Assembly (NCBI GenBank): GCA_009911195.1
Contig: QXWV01000022.1
Coordinates: 1-42,798, forward strand
From: Lachnospiraceae bacterium
Lineage (GTDB): Bacteria > Bacillota > Clostridia > Lachnospirales > Lachnospiraceae
DNA length: 42,798 nucleotides
Reading direction: 5' to 3'
Under the pieces are notes generated by a model. The model did no database searches, was not told where the DNA came from, and saw only the letters and a list, made by a program, of their open reading frames with translations. Within the stretch, counting starts at the first letter, position 1, and each line of letters begins with the position of its first letter. This document shows positions 24,923 through 33,435 of the stretch, one piece after another. The position numbers and the translations under genes were made by a program.

Positions 24923-25294
24923 TTAGCCTTCCTCCTCAATATGGTTGAGACCCTGGCTTAAGATAGTTTTAATGTGGCTGTCTGCAAGAGAATAGAAAAT
25001 GGTCTTGCCTTCCCTCCGGTTTCGTACTAAATCCATCTGCTTTAACGTCCTTAGCTGATGGGAAATGGCAGACTGGGTCATATTTAAAATCTGTGCCAAG
25101 TCACAGACACACATTTCGCTGCACAATAGGACGTATAGCATCTTGATTCTGGTAGAATCCGCAAAAACCTTAAAAAAATCCGCTAAATCATAAAGTTTAT
25201 CTTCTTCTGGCATTTGCTCATTCACCTTTTGAACAATATCTTCGTGCACATGGATGTATTCGCATTTTTCGATTTGCTCTTCCCTCGGTTTCAT
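24923..25294 (-). CDS. ArsR/SmtB-family metal-sensing repressor (CadC/ZiaR-like)
   Basis: A 123-residue winged-helix repressor. Both metal sites known in the family are visible: an alpha-3N cysteine box, Cys62 and Cys64 in SEMCVCDLA with Cys11 in the N-terminal arm (KCEYIHVHE), and an alpha-5 site, Asp105, His107, His118, Glu121. Recognition helix TQSAISHQLRTLKQMDLV. It represses its own operon with the HMA protein and zinc/cadmium pump; its operator lies upstream. ATG follows AGGAGG. Confidence 0.93.
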   Translation of the reverse strand: MKPREEQIEKCEYIHVHEDIVQKVNEQMPEEDKLYDLADFFKVFADSTRIKMLYVLLCSEMCVCDLAQILNMTQSAISHQLRTLKQMDLVRNRREGKTIFYSLADSHIKTILSQGLNHIEEEG

Positions 25295-25348
25295 AACCGC
25301 CTCCTATTCTCTTGCCTCTTGATTTTCTCTTTACTTTGATGTTTTATT

Positions 25349-25400
25349 ATATGAATAACTGTTCATATGTTCATTATATCATCGTTTAATGAAATGTCAA
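25349..25400 (-). promoter_or_regulatory. promoter and SmtB/ArsR-type operator of the zinc/cadmium operon
   Basis: Minus strand: TTGACA (25395-25400), 16-bp spacer, TATAAT (25373-25378). At the expected start site is the dyad ATATGAACAGTTATTCATAT (25349-25368), the classic SmtB-family 12-2-12 form. The site is positioned to block initiation until Zn2+ or Cd2+ binds. Confidence 0.88.
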
Positions 25401-25523
25401 TACATTTTTTCCAGAGGTTCAGCGGAATGTTCCGCACAATGGAAGGCGCACAATTTTTTTGCAAATTGCCAGGCACACTCCGCAACCAGGCACCGTCCTA
25501 TGTGGGAGAAAGGGAGGGGATTA

Positions 25524-25579
25524 CCAATGTCATTTATTTCCCTCACGGCTGGGCTGAGGCGCTACCTTAATGACATTGG
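25524..25579. repeat. palindromic intergenic element with 11-bp arms
   Basis: CCAATGTCATT (25524-25534) and AATGACATTGG (25569-25579) are perfect inverted copies, with CCTCA/TGAGG inside. It lies in the 560-bp gene-free stretch 25295-25858, which otherwise holds the arsR promoter (25349-25400) and a terminator (25645-25693). No gene recognised on either strand. Confidence 0.5.
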
Positions 25580-25644
25580 GGGAATTACCTATGGTTTGCA
25601 CAGAAGCATACAAGAAACATATCGAATACACATAAATCACATGA

Positions 25645-25695
25645 AAAAGGGCGAATCTTCAGCTCGAAAAACCACGATTCACCCTTTTTATCAAA
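25645..25695. terminator. bidirectional terminator hairpin downstream of the MerR-like gene
   Basis: AAAGGGCGAATC and GATTCACCCTTTTT form a long stem with one mismatch around an 18-nt loop, with a T-run in each direction. Confidence 0.65.
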
Positions 25696-25858
25696 AATAT
25701 CATACAAATCCAATAAGCTTCAAATAAATTAATTATCCCTACAAGGACAATATTTTATCATATAATTCTTCCCAATTTGCCGGCAAAATGTTTATCTTAT
25801 ATATCCAATTTCGTCTTTGATGTAAGTTTATCCAAATTGCTGATTTATATAGCTTCAC

Positions 25859-26659
25859 TCATTTTGTTTCCTCCTTAAATGGGTCAACGCCTAAATGTGA
25901 AAAATAGAAGTCCAATGCCTGCCCAATATATATGTTGGCAATTTCCTGCTTTTCTTTCCATTCATGGTCTGCATTTTGAAATTGCCCTAATTCAATAAGC
26001 TTGGGAAGCATACTCATATCTCCCCCCGTAAAATCTGTTATCATATCCCAATAGACTTTTGCAAAAGCTTGCCCCTCATCACTGTCTGCGGGAACATCTG
26101 CATTTTGAAGCCTTATTGCTTCGTCTTGAAGCTGCATGAAAGTGTTCATAAAAGCCATTCCGCTATCTTTATCAAAACGGCTGCGAATATGGTCAAGCGT
26201 TTGGTCATCAAAATGTTTAATCAGCCAATAGAAATCGTTCTTCATCTGCAAATTAGCAATAATATCAGCATATTTTTTAAAATCAACTGACTGCATTTGA
26301 AGGACTTCTTCCCGCAATACTTCCAATTCCCTCAACGATTCAGACAGGCTTTCTATTTTTCGCTTGACAACGGCTGCCTGTTCCATTAGAACATCAGCAA
26401 TTTCATCTGGTGTATCAAGTGGAATCAATCGATTTTTTATGTCATCCAAAGAAAACCCTAAATGTTTAAGGGATAAAATCTGATGAAGCTTTACTATATC
26501 TTTATCTGTATATAACCTACGCCCCCCTTCACTCATGGAAGATGGGGAAAGCAAGCCCTCCCTATCGTAATGCTGTAATGTCCGTACCGTAATATCCATT
26601 TTTTTTGCGACTTCGCCAACAGTCATATAACCTTGTGGTATAGCTTTATATTTATACAT
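25859..26659 (-). CDS. MerR-family regulator with TipA-like effector domain
   Basis: A 266-residue regulator. N-terminal MerR winged helix (MTVGEVAKKMDITVRTLQHY, GGRRLYTDKDI), a long dimerisation helix (about 85-125), and a C-terminal helical domain of about 130 residues resembling TipAS, which binds bulky hydrophobic compounds. No Cys pair typical of metal sensors. Probably activates a drug or stress response, and itself. ATG follows AGGAGG by 7. No target gene beyond its own promoter is visible. Confidence 0.88.
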   Translation of the reverse strand: MYKYKAIPQGYMTVGEVAKKMDITVRTLQHYDREGLLSPSSMSEGGRRLYTDKDIVKLHQILSLKHLGFSLDDIKNRLIPLDTPDEIADVLMEQAAVVKRKIESLSESLRELEVLREEVLQMQSVDFKKYADIIANLQMKNDFYWLIKHFDDQTLDHIRSRFDKDSGMAFMNTFMQLQDEAIRLQNADVPADSDEGQAFAKVYWDMITDFTGGDMSMLPKLIELGQFQNADHEWKEKQEIANIYIGQALDFYFSHLGVDPFKEETK

Positions 26660-26681
26660 ATCGCACCTCCTGTTGCTTTAT

Positions 26682-26712
26682 AGTATACCTTATTACGTTA
26701 CGTCACAAGCAA
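26682..26712 (-). promoter_or_regulatory. MerR-type promoter with 19-bp spacer
   Basis: Minus strand: TTGCTT (26707-26712), 19-bp spacer, TATACT (26682-26687). The overlong spacer, normal for MerR-activated promoters, holds the near-palindrome ACGTAACGT (26695-26703). Confidence 0.7.
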
Positions 26713-26724
26713 GTGCATTTGCAA

Positions 26725-26864
26725 AGTTTATCACATATTCGGCATGGGGCGCTAAGGTTTTGATAAACTCACGCTGGCAGCGTCCGTTGCAGCAGTACAG
26801 GAATATCAGCGAAAAAATGACAGGTGGCAAATTGAGCCAGAAATCTTAAAAGCAGATTTCTGGC
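26725..26864. other. gene-free stretch with two inverted repeats
   Basis: AGTTTATCA (26725-26733) and TGATAAACT (26761-26769); then GCCAGAAATCT (26836-26846) and AGATTTCTGGC (26854-26864), both perfect. The second may act as a terminator for the nucleotidyltransferase gene but lacks a clear U-run. The sequence between may be a decayed gene fragment; nothing recognised. Confidence 0.35.
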
Positions 26865-26910
26865 CCATGAATATTCCCTTATGTATTTTTTGTCCTCAAG
26901 TTCAAAATAA

Positions 26911-27828
26911 TTACCAGAGTTTCTCCGGGTACAGCCCATCTTCCTTCATCTTCCGAATGGCATCCATGACGGTCTGCTTATCTTCCTTATAAGTTACCCC
27001 ATACCAACGGTCATATGATTTCAACACGGTTACCTGCGCCCTGCCTTCTTCTAACAGCCCGTTCACTACGCTGGGAAGGAAGTATTCGCATTTTAATGGG
27101 TTTACCCTTATATTTTTCTCCAGGAACGGAACAAATCCTTTTTCCAGTTCTTTCATAAAACTTTCCGTGAATCCCCAAAGGTTCATGGATACAATGCTGC
27201 CTTCAGGGATGGTGTGCCATGTTTTTCCTTCATCCTCCGTATAGGCAGTCTCTTCTCCTCTTCTCTCAATACGTGTCCTTTCGGTAATCCCTGTCAGATG
27301 GCCGGAATCATCGGTAGTACATACCCCTCTGGCCACATGGCCATTTTCCGTCAATGTATTCTCCAGCACATATCCTACCATGGCATAGTCCATTTTCTCC
27401 CCATCCTCATGAGTGGCCAAATAGTCATAAATCTGCGAAAAAGCGCTTTTCCCATAATAATCGTCCGCATTAATTACTACGAACGGTCCGTCAACCAATC
27501 CTCTACTGCTGCGTACCGCATGGCCGGTTCCCCATGGCTTTTCCCTGCCTTCCGGCATCTCAAAACCATCCGGAATGTCAGAAATATCCTGGAATGCATA
27601 TTCCACCTGCATTAACTTGGCAATCCTATTACCAATCACTTCCTTAAAGTCCTCTTCATTTTCCTTCTTAATTACAAAAATAACTTTTTCAAACCCTGCC
27701 TTTACCGCGTCATACAAGGAAAAGTCCATAATAATATGCCCCTGCTCATCCACCGGGTCAATCTGCTTTAATCCCCCATACCGACTTCCCATTCCTGCTG
27801 CCATAATCACTAAAACTGGTTTTTTCAT
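26911..27828 (-). CDS. sugar-phosphate nucleotidyltransferase family protein
   Basis: A 305-residue NTP-transferase (GT-A fold). The N-terminal nucleotide loop MAAGMGSRYGGLKQ, the metal Asp in VVINADDYYGK, and WGTGHAV identify it. It should transfer NMP to a sugar 1-phosphate, but the substrate is unclear: the length and motifs fit a Lachnospiraceae family annotated only as nucleotidyltransferase, and neighbours give no pathway. ATG 27828 follows ATGAGG by 6; upstream ATGs in frame lie within the hairpin element. Own promoter at 27964-27992. Confidence 0.88.
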   Translation of the reverse strand: MKKPVLVIMAAGMGSRYGGLKQIDPVDEQGHIIMDFSLYDAVKAGFEKVIFVIKKENEEDFKEVIGNRIAKLMQVEYAFQDISDIPDGFEMPEGREKPWGTGHAVRSSRGLVDGPFVVINADDYYGKSAFSQIYDYLATHEDGEKMDYAMVGYVLENTLTENGHVARGVCTTDDSGHLTGITERTRIERRGEETAYTEDEGKTWHTIPEGSIVSMNLWGFTESFMKELEKGFVPFLEKNIRVNPLKCEYFLPSVVNGLLEEGRAQVTVLKSYDRWYGVTYKEDKQTVMDAIRKMKEDGLYPEKLW

Positions 27829-27862
27829 TTTAATCCTCATTTCTGCACGATTTTTTGTGCTT
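27829..27862 (-). repeat. hairpin/SD element before the nucleotidyltransferase gene (copy E)
   Basis: GCAC (27860-27857) and GTGC (27848-27845) pair around an 8-nt loop, then AGAAATGAGG, ATTAAA and the ATG. Identical to the purC copy from GTGC onward. A separate hairpin GCATCGGC/GCCGATGT (27891-27912) lies further up in the leader. Confidence 0.6.
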
Positions 27863-27963
27863 AAATCCATTTAGCCCCTTTTGAAACACAGCATCGGCAG
27901 TTTAGCCGATGTTGATTCATAAACTTGCTTTCTATCGTTGTCTGGATTGATTGTTCCAGATTT

Positions 27964-27992
27964 ATTATATCGAATACGAAAGGATATGTAAA
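27964..27992 (-). promoter_or_regulatory. promoter of the nucleotidyltransferase gene
   Basis: Minus strand: TTTACA (27987-27992), 17-bp spacer, TATAAT (27964-27969); leader of about 130 nt. Confidence 0.65.
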
Positions 27993-28016
27993 GTCTATAT
28001 GGCCTTGATTATGGCC

Positions 28017-28045
28017 TTGACAAAAGTATAACACTGTGTTATATT
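28017..28045 (+). promoter_or_regulatory. blaI-like promoter and operator
   Basis: TTGACA (28017-28022), 17-bp spacer, TATATT (28040-28045). A perfect 17-bp palindrome, TATAACACTGTGTTATA (28027-28043), covers spacer and -10, as expected of autorepression by a BlaI/MecI protein. Confidence 0.85.
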
Positions 28046-28086
28046 TCAAACATCAACATCATGTTATACATTATGGAGGAAGGAAT

Positions 28087-28467
28087 ATGGCACAACAACT
28101 ATCCGATGCCGAGCTTGATATTATGAAAATCGTATGGGGAAATCCGGAAAAGGTAACGTTTTTTCCCTATATTATGGACGGGCTGGCAGCCAAAGGAAAA
28201 CCTTGTCAAAAAAATACATTGATTGTCCTTTTGTCGCGGCTGATTAACAAAGGCTTTCTGAATGCAAAAAAAATCGGGCGGCACAACGAATATACAATAC
28301 TTGTTTCTGAAATGGAATACCAGACATCACAAACAAAAAATTTTCTGGATAAAATCTATGAAGGAAACGCAAAAGGGCTGGTTTCTAACTTGATTTTCGC
28401 GGATTTACTGGCAGACGGAGAATATGAGGAATTGAAAAAAATGCTGGAGGAAGAGCGTGGAAAATGA
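28087..28467 (+). CDS. BlaI/MecI-family transcriptional repressor
   Basis: A 126-residue winged-helix repressor: LSDAELDIMKIVW, KNTLIVLLSRLINKGFL, and a C-terminal dimerisation helix (ADLLADGEYEELKKML). Such repressors are inactivated by proteolysis triggered by the cognate M56 sensor, the next gene, which overlaps this stop by ATGA. ATG 28087 follows GGAGGAAGG. The operator is at its own promoter. No beta-lactamase or mecA-like gene is adjacent. Confidence 0.93.
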   Translation: MAQQLSDAELDIMKIVWGNPEKVTFFPYIMDGLAAKGKPCQKNTLIVLLSRLINKGFLNAKKIGRHNEYTILVSEMEYQTSQTKNFLDKIYEGNAKGLVSNLIFADLLADGEYEELKKMLEEERGK

Positions 28468-30356
28468 ATGTATTCTTAAAAATATTTCTGTCAATGTCTT
28501 TTTCCGGTGGCCTGCTTATTCTTGTTCTGTTCTGGGGAGAACAATTTTTGAAAAATAAAATCAGCCGTCAATGGCAGTACTACATTTGGCTTATTGCTAT
28601 TTTGCGGCTGTTACTCCCTTTTGAGCCGGAAACAAGCTTTATGGGGAAAACCTATCAGGCTGTTGAAGAAGCAATATCCCAAGCGGCTTCTTTGCCGCAA
28701 CAACAGCCCCCACTTAATCCTTCAGCAGATGTTCTTTCCCCCACTGTCAATTTGGGGGCGGACAATGAAAATAAGAATCAACCGGCCCAAGATTTGACAG
28801 CCACACACCCGCTTCAAAATATTGTATCACTACTGATAAACCACACTTGGCTGATTTGGCTGGTAATTGCACTTGGTATGCTGATACGGAAGGTGACAAT
28901 TTACCAAGACTTTTTACAGTATATCAATGCTGGGTTGACCCCTGTTTCTGATATTGGGATTTTAAACCGGCTTTCTATTGTTGCGGAAAAGGCAGGCATT
29001 AATAAACCAATAGAACTATATATCAACCCCCTGATTTCTTCGCCTCTCTTGATTGGTTTTTTTCATCCATATATCGTGTTTCCAAGCGACAATATTTCCG
29101 AAAAAGATTTTCAGTATATTGCCCTGCACGAACTGATGCACTACAAGAGGGGGGATATGTTTTATAAATGGCTGGTGCAGATTACAGTCTGTCTCCATTG
29201 GTTTAACCCCCTCGTCCATCTTATGAGCCGTGAAATAACCAAAGCGTGTGAACTTTCTTGCGATGAGGCAGTCCTTGCAAAAATAGGGTATGACAATGCG
29301 CAGGACTATGGAAAGACTTTGCTTGACGCTATGGCAGCAGTTGGGAGATACAAGGAACATCTTGGCGCTGTCACTTTAAGCGGAAACAAACAATTTTTGA
29401 AAGAGAGGCTAGGTGCAATTATGAGTTTCAAAAAACAATCAAAGGCTGCTAAATTTTTGACTGCCGCTTTGACATTATGTATGATTTTAGCCGCATCCTT
29501 TATTGGGGTCTATACAGTGGAAACCTCTGCCGGAAATGCCCGTGCTGCTTCCCTCCCCACTACACCCATAGCCTTTATGGATGGAACGGGAAACAATATT
29601 ATCCATGTAACACGAAAGGATTCCGGCGCGATGGGGATTTATACCCCAGATTCCTTTAATACATTGGCTTCAAATATAAGCGGCTCGATTTTTGAACCTG
29701 ATAATCATCCTGAAAAAACAAGTGTATCTTCCTCGAAAATAGAGCAATATTACAAGGACAACAGTCTTCCACTGTTTGAAATTGCGTTCTCCCGGTTGGA
29801 TGAAAATGCTCAAAAGACGTGGCTTGAAAAACTCTACGCTGATGATGAAATCACTTTTTTCTCTGTTGCCGTGCATGGACTTGATACAAACTCTCCTCTT
29901 TTTGCCACTTTTTCTGAAAAAGCATATGACGATGAAGAAACGGCATTTTTCTCCATTTTAACGGACTGCATGGACAAAGCAAAACTGGATTCCTGGTTAG
30001 ACCGGGCATTAGAGGATGGAAAATGGGCTTTCCAATCCATGCTGTTTGATAAGCTGGAACAAGGCGATGAGTTTGACAAATTGGAAGATAAGTACGAAAA
30101 AGAGCAGGAAGAGAAATACCAGGAAGCAGGCGTTACAATGGATGGCAAGAATTATTACTATCAAGGACAACTGGTCAATATCTTTTTGGATATCCGCGCC
30201 AACCAATCCTTTTACACGTTAAATATGAACCCGGCGGGAAGCATCAATATAAAAATCATCCGTGATGCGGATGACAATATCACTGGTGTTTCATATATGA
30301 CCGAGGCCGAAGCAACTGAACTGCTCAATGATACGTGCAACCCCGATGAAGCGTAA
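28464..30356 (+). CDS. BlaR1-like M56 membrane metallopeptidase with non-PBP C-terminal sensor
   Basis: A 630-residue membrane protease. Membrane helices near 5-25, 38-52 and 125-142 precede the cytoplasmic zinc peptidase domain: His222-Glu223 and His226 in HELMHYKRGD, with ACELSCDE as third-ligand region. A fourth helix (about 330-350) leads to an outside C-terminal domain. That domain has no SxxK or SDN motif, so it is not a penicillin sensor; instead it shows about four tandem 29-residue helical repeats (AFFSIL, LDxxxxxxWLEKA, DDE pattern, about 430-545). On signal it should cleave the repressor upstream (4-nt overlap). Confidence 0.9.
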   Translation: MNVFLKIFLSMSFSGGLLILVLFWGEQFLKNKISRQWQYYIWLIAILRLLLPFEPETSFMGKTYQAVEEAISQAASLPQQQPPLNPSADVLSPTVNLGADNENKNQPAQDLTATHPLQNIVSLLINHTWLIWLVIALGMLIRKVTIYQDFLQYINAGLTPVSDIGILNRLSIVAEKAGINKPIELYINPLISSPLLIGFFHPYIVFPSDNISEKDFQYIALHELMHYKRGDMFYKWLVQITVCLHWFNPLVHLMSREITKACELSCDEAVLAKIGYDNAQDYGKTLLDAMAAVGRYKEHLGAVTLSGNKQFLKERLGAIMSFKKQSKAAKFLTAALTLCMILAASFIGVYTVETSAGNARAASLPTTPIAFMDGTGNNIIHVTRKDSGAMGIYTPDSFNTLASNISGSIFEPDNHPEKTSVSSSKIEQYYKDNSLPLFEIAFSRLDENAQKTWLEKLYADDEITFFSVAVHGLDTNSPLFATFSEKAYDDEETAFFSILTDCMDKAKLDSWLDRALEDGKWAFQSMLFDKLEQGDEFDKLEDKYEKEQEEKYQEAGVTMDGKNYYYQGQLVNIFLDIRANQSFYTLNMNPAGSINIKIIRDADDNITGVSYMTEAEATELLNDTCNPDEA

Positions 30357-30428
30357 ATATTATGAAAAAATTTTGAACTATTGCACATCATTTCTTGTAA
30401 AACAATATAAACAGGGAGAATATTCCAT

Positions 30429-31316
30429 ATGACCTATGAAAGTATCACTCAGAAGAAAAAACTGGATATTGACGAAATTGTCTTTCTCCATCATTTTGAA
30501 TTAATAAACGGCATTTCTTTTCACGAAGAGTCTCACGATTGCTGGGAGTTTTTATATGTGGTGAAAGGAACTGTGAACGTGGTGTCCGGGCAGGTGCTAC
30601 ACACCTTGCACAAAGACGATATTCTTTTCCATCCGCCTGGAGAGCCCCACAGGATACAGGCCAATGGGATGGCTGTGCCAAGCCTTTTTGTTGTTGGTTT
30701 CCAAAGCGTCTCCCCCGCCATGGATTTTTTATGGCACAAAAAAATAGAAGTGGCCCCTCAGGAGCGTACCCTCATCAGCCATCTGATAGAAGAAATCCAG
30801 CTCACCTACTCCATCCCCCTGGAGCACCCCAGCTACCGGGAACTGGTTCGCCGCTCCGATGATTCTATCCCTTTTGGCTCCGAACAGATGATTCTTCTTT
30901 ATTTACAGCAGCTTCTCATACAGCTAATACGTTATAACAACACAGACACCATATTTGCCCCCGTTTCCGGTTTCAGCCGCAGGCCCGGGGAAGAAGAACT
31001 TTTTTATAAAGTTATCGCTTATATGGAAGAGCACCTCCGCGAGCATCTTTCCATATCCCAGATATGCAAGGATAACCTGATTGGCCGTTCCCTTTTACAG
31101 CAGCTTTTTCGGGATTATACAGGCTGCGGGATTATCGACTACTTTTCTTTAATGAAAATCAATGCGGCCAAACAGCTTATCCTGCAAAGACAGCTTAATT
31201 TTTCCCAGATTGCGGATTATCTGGGCTATAATTCTATACACTATTTCTCCAGGCAGTTTAAAAAGCTGACTGGCATAACCCCTTCGGAATACGCGGCTTC
31301 CCTTCCACCTATTTGA
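30429..31316 (+). CDS. AraC-family transcriptional regulator
   Basis: A 295-residue regulator: N-terminal cupin sensor (WEFLYVVKGTVNVVSG, DDILFHPPGEPHRI) and C-terminal double helix-turn-helix (LSISQICKDNLIGRSLLQQL, FSQIADYLGYNSIHYFSRQF, ending GITPSEYA). Probably a sugar-responsive activator. 72 bp after the M56 gene but functionally unrelated; convergent with the malQ remnant. Target unknown. SD GGGAG is 10 bases from the ATG. Confidence 0.9.
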   Translation: MTYESITQKKKLDIDEIVFLHHFELINGISFHEESHDCWEFLYVVKGTVNVVSGQVLHTLHKDDILFHPPGEPHRIQANGMAVPSLFVVGFQSVSPAMDFLWHKKIEVAPQERTLISHLIEEIQLTYSIPLEHPSYRELVRRSDDSIPFGSEQMILLYLQQLLIQLIRYNNTDTIFAPVSGFSRRPGEEELFYKVIAYMEEHLREHLSISQICKDNLIGRSLLQQLFRDYTGCGIIDYFSLMKINAAKQLILQRQLNFSQIADYLGYNSIHYFSRQFKKLTGITPSEYAASLPPI

Positions 31317-31369
31317 TGGAAACGATGTAAAACCGGCTTCCAACTATTTCCGTCCAGAGGCCAGAGCCT

Positions 31370-32871
31370 TTACTGCCAATTCATTCTTCCATATCTCTTT
31401 GTTACCGATAAAATTTCTTCTTTTAGTTCTTCGCCCAGTTCTCCCTTTTTCAATCTCCAGCGCCAGTTTATCCCCAGTGTAGACGGTTTATTCATACGGC
31501 AGCTATTGTCATAGCCAAGATAGTCCTGAATAGGAATAATGCATGTTTTTGCGTTGCTGCGCATTACAAGGGAAATAAAGGATTTGTACAGCAATTTCTC
31601 CGGCGTATAATGGTCGCACAAATAATTGCGCGCCATTTGGCGTTCTTCTTCCGTAATGCTCTGATACCAGCCCACAATTGTCTCATTATCATGGGTACCC
31701 GTATATGCGATGCTGTTTTCCGTATAATTATGAGGGAAATAGTCATTCGCCGAACCGGAATCCCTGGCGTCAAAGGCAAACTCCAGCACTTTCATCCCCG
31801 GGAATCCACTGTCACGGACAAGCTGGCGGACGGAATCCGTCACGTACCCCAAATCCTCTGCAATTACCTCATGCCAGCCAAGGCGCTGTTCCATACAACG
31901 GAATAGTTCCAGGCCAGGGCCTTTTTCCCAATGCCCGCTGATAGCAGTTGTCTCCCCATAAGGAATCGAATAATATTCATCAAAGCCACGGAAATGGTCG
32001 ATGCGCACCACATCATAAAGCTGAAAGCAGTACCATATGCGTGAAAGCCACCAGTCATACCCAGTATTCCTATGATACTCCCACCGGTACAAGGGATTGC
32101 CCCAAAGCTGCCCATCTGCCGAAAACCCGTCTGGTGGACATCCTGCCACCGCCGTGGGAACATTATTTTCATCCAGTTGGAACAATTCTGGGTGCGCCCA
32201 TGTATCGGCGCTGTCCATAGCCACATAAATAGGGATATCCCCGATAATCCGTATTCCTTTTCCATTGGCGTAGTCCTTTAGTTCTTTCCACTGGCTGAAA
32301 AACTTGAATTGCATATACTGCTGGAATTCAATATCGAAATAAAGTTCCTTTCCGTAATAATCCATTGCGTTTTGCCAGCGCAGACGGATATCCTCCGCCC
32401 ACTCCGTCCATGGAACACCGCCAAAACGGTCTTTCACCGCCATAAATAATGCATAATCCCACAGCCACCACTTATTTTCTTCCACAAAACGCTGATAATC
32501 GGCATTCTCACTTATATTGCTCCGTTCGTATGCTTTCCTAAGAAGGGGATAACGCTTCCTATATATTTTTTCATAATTAATGTCATCCGCCTTATTGCCA
32601 AAATCCGCTTTATCACATTCCGCTTTTGTTAATACCCCTTCTTTTATCAGCGCTTCCAGGCTGATAAAATAGGGATTCCCCGCAAAAGTTGAGAAAGACT
32701 GATAAGGGGAATCCCCGTAGCTCGTAGGGCCAAGGGGCAGAATCTGCCAATACGTCTGCCTGCCTCTTTCAGCCAATCCACAAAATCATACGCACTTTGG
32801 GAAAAACAACCAATCCCATAACGGGAAGGCAGGCTTGTGATAGGCATTAAAATACCAGCTCCTCTACTCAT
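31370..32871 (-). pseudogene. malQ: 4-alpha-glucanotransferase (amylomaltase), frameshifted
   Basis: Two frames together make one MalQ of about 500 residues. The N-terminus (ATG 32871, after AAGGAGG) reads RGAGILMPITSLPSRYGIGC to DWLKEAG; the rest continues in another frame from QTYWQILPLGPTSYGDSPY to the stop at 31370, with catalytic-region motifs VRIDHFRGFDEYYSIPYG, IAEDLGYV and THDNET. The break is near 32751-32765 in a GGCAGGCAG tract; adding one C would restore EAGQTYWQ as in the family. Function was glucan disproportionation. Either a real loss or a sequencing/assembly error. Last gene of the rhamnose operon, 32 bp after rhaM. Confidence 0.88.
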
Positions 32872-32903
32872 ATTTGATTACCTCCTTGTTTAAAATATCC
32901 TTA

Positions 32904-33215
32904 TCAATCCAGATGGAACAGTGGCTTCAAATCGTGGCATACCGGGCTGTTGTCCGGATTTGTCTCCATAATATCCGCCATAAAATCCCACCATTTTCGG
33001 TTAATTTCCGTATCTGCCCCTTTATTCCACAGTTCTTCGTCCTCTATTTCAATATATCCGAAAAGAACCAATGTTTCCGGGTCCAGGGCTATGGTGTAAT
33101 TTTTGCCCCCATGTTCGTGAATCATCTCAATCATCTCCGGCCAAAGCTGGTTATGCCTCTTTTCATATTCCGCTTCCATGCCCGGATACAGTTTCATCTT
33201 AAATGTTTTTATCAT
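32904..33215 (-). CDS. rhaM: L-rhamnose mutarotase
   Basis: A 103-residue RhaM: interconverts alpha and beta anomers of L-rhamnose ahead of the isomerase. Family hallmarks: KLYPGMEAEYEKRHNQLWPEM with the catalytic His21, GGKNYTIALD, LFGYIEIED and INRKWWDFMADIM. Length matches E. coli RhaM (104). SD GGGGGCGG, ATG at 33215. Preceded by its own promoter and a hairpin leader. Confidence 0.95.
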   Translation of the reverse strand: MIKTFKMKLYPGMEAEYEKRHNQLWPEMIEMIHEHGGKNYTIALDPETLVLFGYIEIEDEELWNKGADTEINRKWWDFMADIMETNPDNSPVCHDLKPLFHLD

Positions 33216-33294
33216 AAATAACCGCCCCCATCCTTTCTAAAATATCCCTTCATCCAAATCCAGTTTCCAGCGCCATATTTCTTTACACGCGAAA

Positions 33295-33332
33295 CTGTCT
33301 GGCAATCCGTGCAATCACGGTTTACCAGACAG
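33295..33332 (-). other. nested hairpin in the rhaA-rhaM intergenic leader
   Basis: CTGTCTGG (33295-33302) and CCAGACAG (33325-33332) enclose CCGTG (33307-33311) and CACGG (33316-33320). No U-run follows. Positioned 80 nt upstream of rhaM and about 30 nt downstream of the internal promoter start site. Confidence 0.55.
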
Positions 33333-33361
33333 CCAATGTCCCCGGTAAGCTGTTACCTCCT

Positions 33362-33390
33362 ATTCTAATATACAGACTTCCAATCGTCAA
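33362..33390 (-). promoter_or_regulatory. internal promoter upstream of rhaM
   Basis: Minus strand: TTGACG (33385-33390), 17-bp spacer, TAGAAT (33362-33367), 45 bp after the rhaA stop. An AGGAGG follows directly (33355-33360) without an ATG behind it. Confidence 0.5.
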
Positions 33391-33435
33391 TATTTTCAAG
33401 CCGCTTTACACGGAAATCAGTTTTCATAGACAGCC

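Noticed and set aside
24670-24939. 89-codon minus-strand frame with repeats of about 35 residues
   Set aside because: It crosses the tandem DNA repeats and the 3' end of arsR, lacks SD, and an alternative frame is equally open on the plus strand; treated as repeat DNA rather than a gene.
28036-28086. Longer start for the BlaI-like gene
   Set aside because: The extension overlaps the operator and -10 region; the ATG at 28087 has a strong GGAGG.
28464-30356. Calling the pair blaI/blaR1 and predicting beta-lactam resistance
   Set aside because: The sensor domain lacks penicillin-binding motifs and no beta-lactamase or PBP2a gene is adjacent.
31370-32776. malQ starting at the in-frame codon near 32776
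   Set aside because: That start lacks a binding site and would omit the conserved N-terminal strand that is encoded one frame over behind AAGGAGG; a frameshift explains both.
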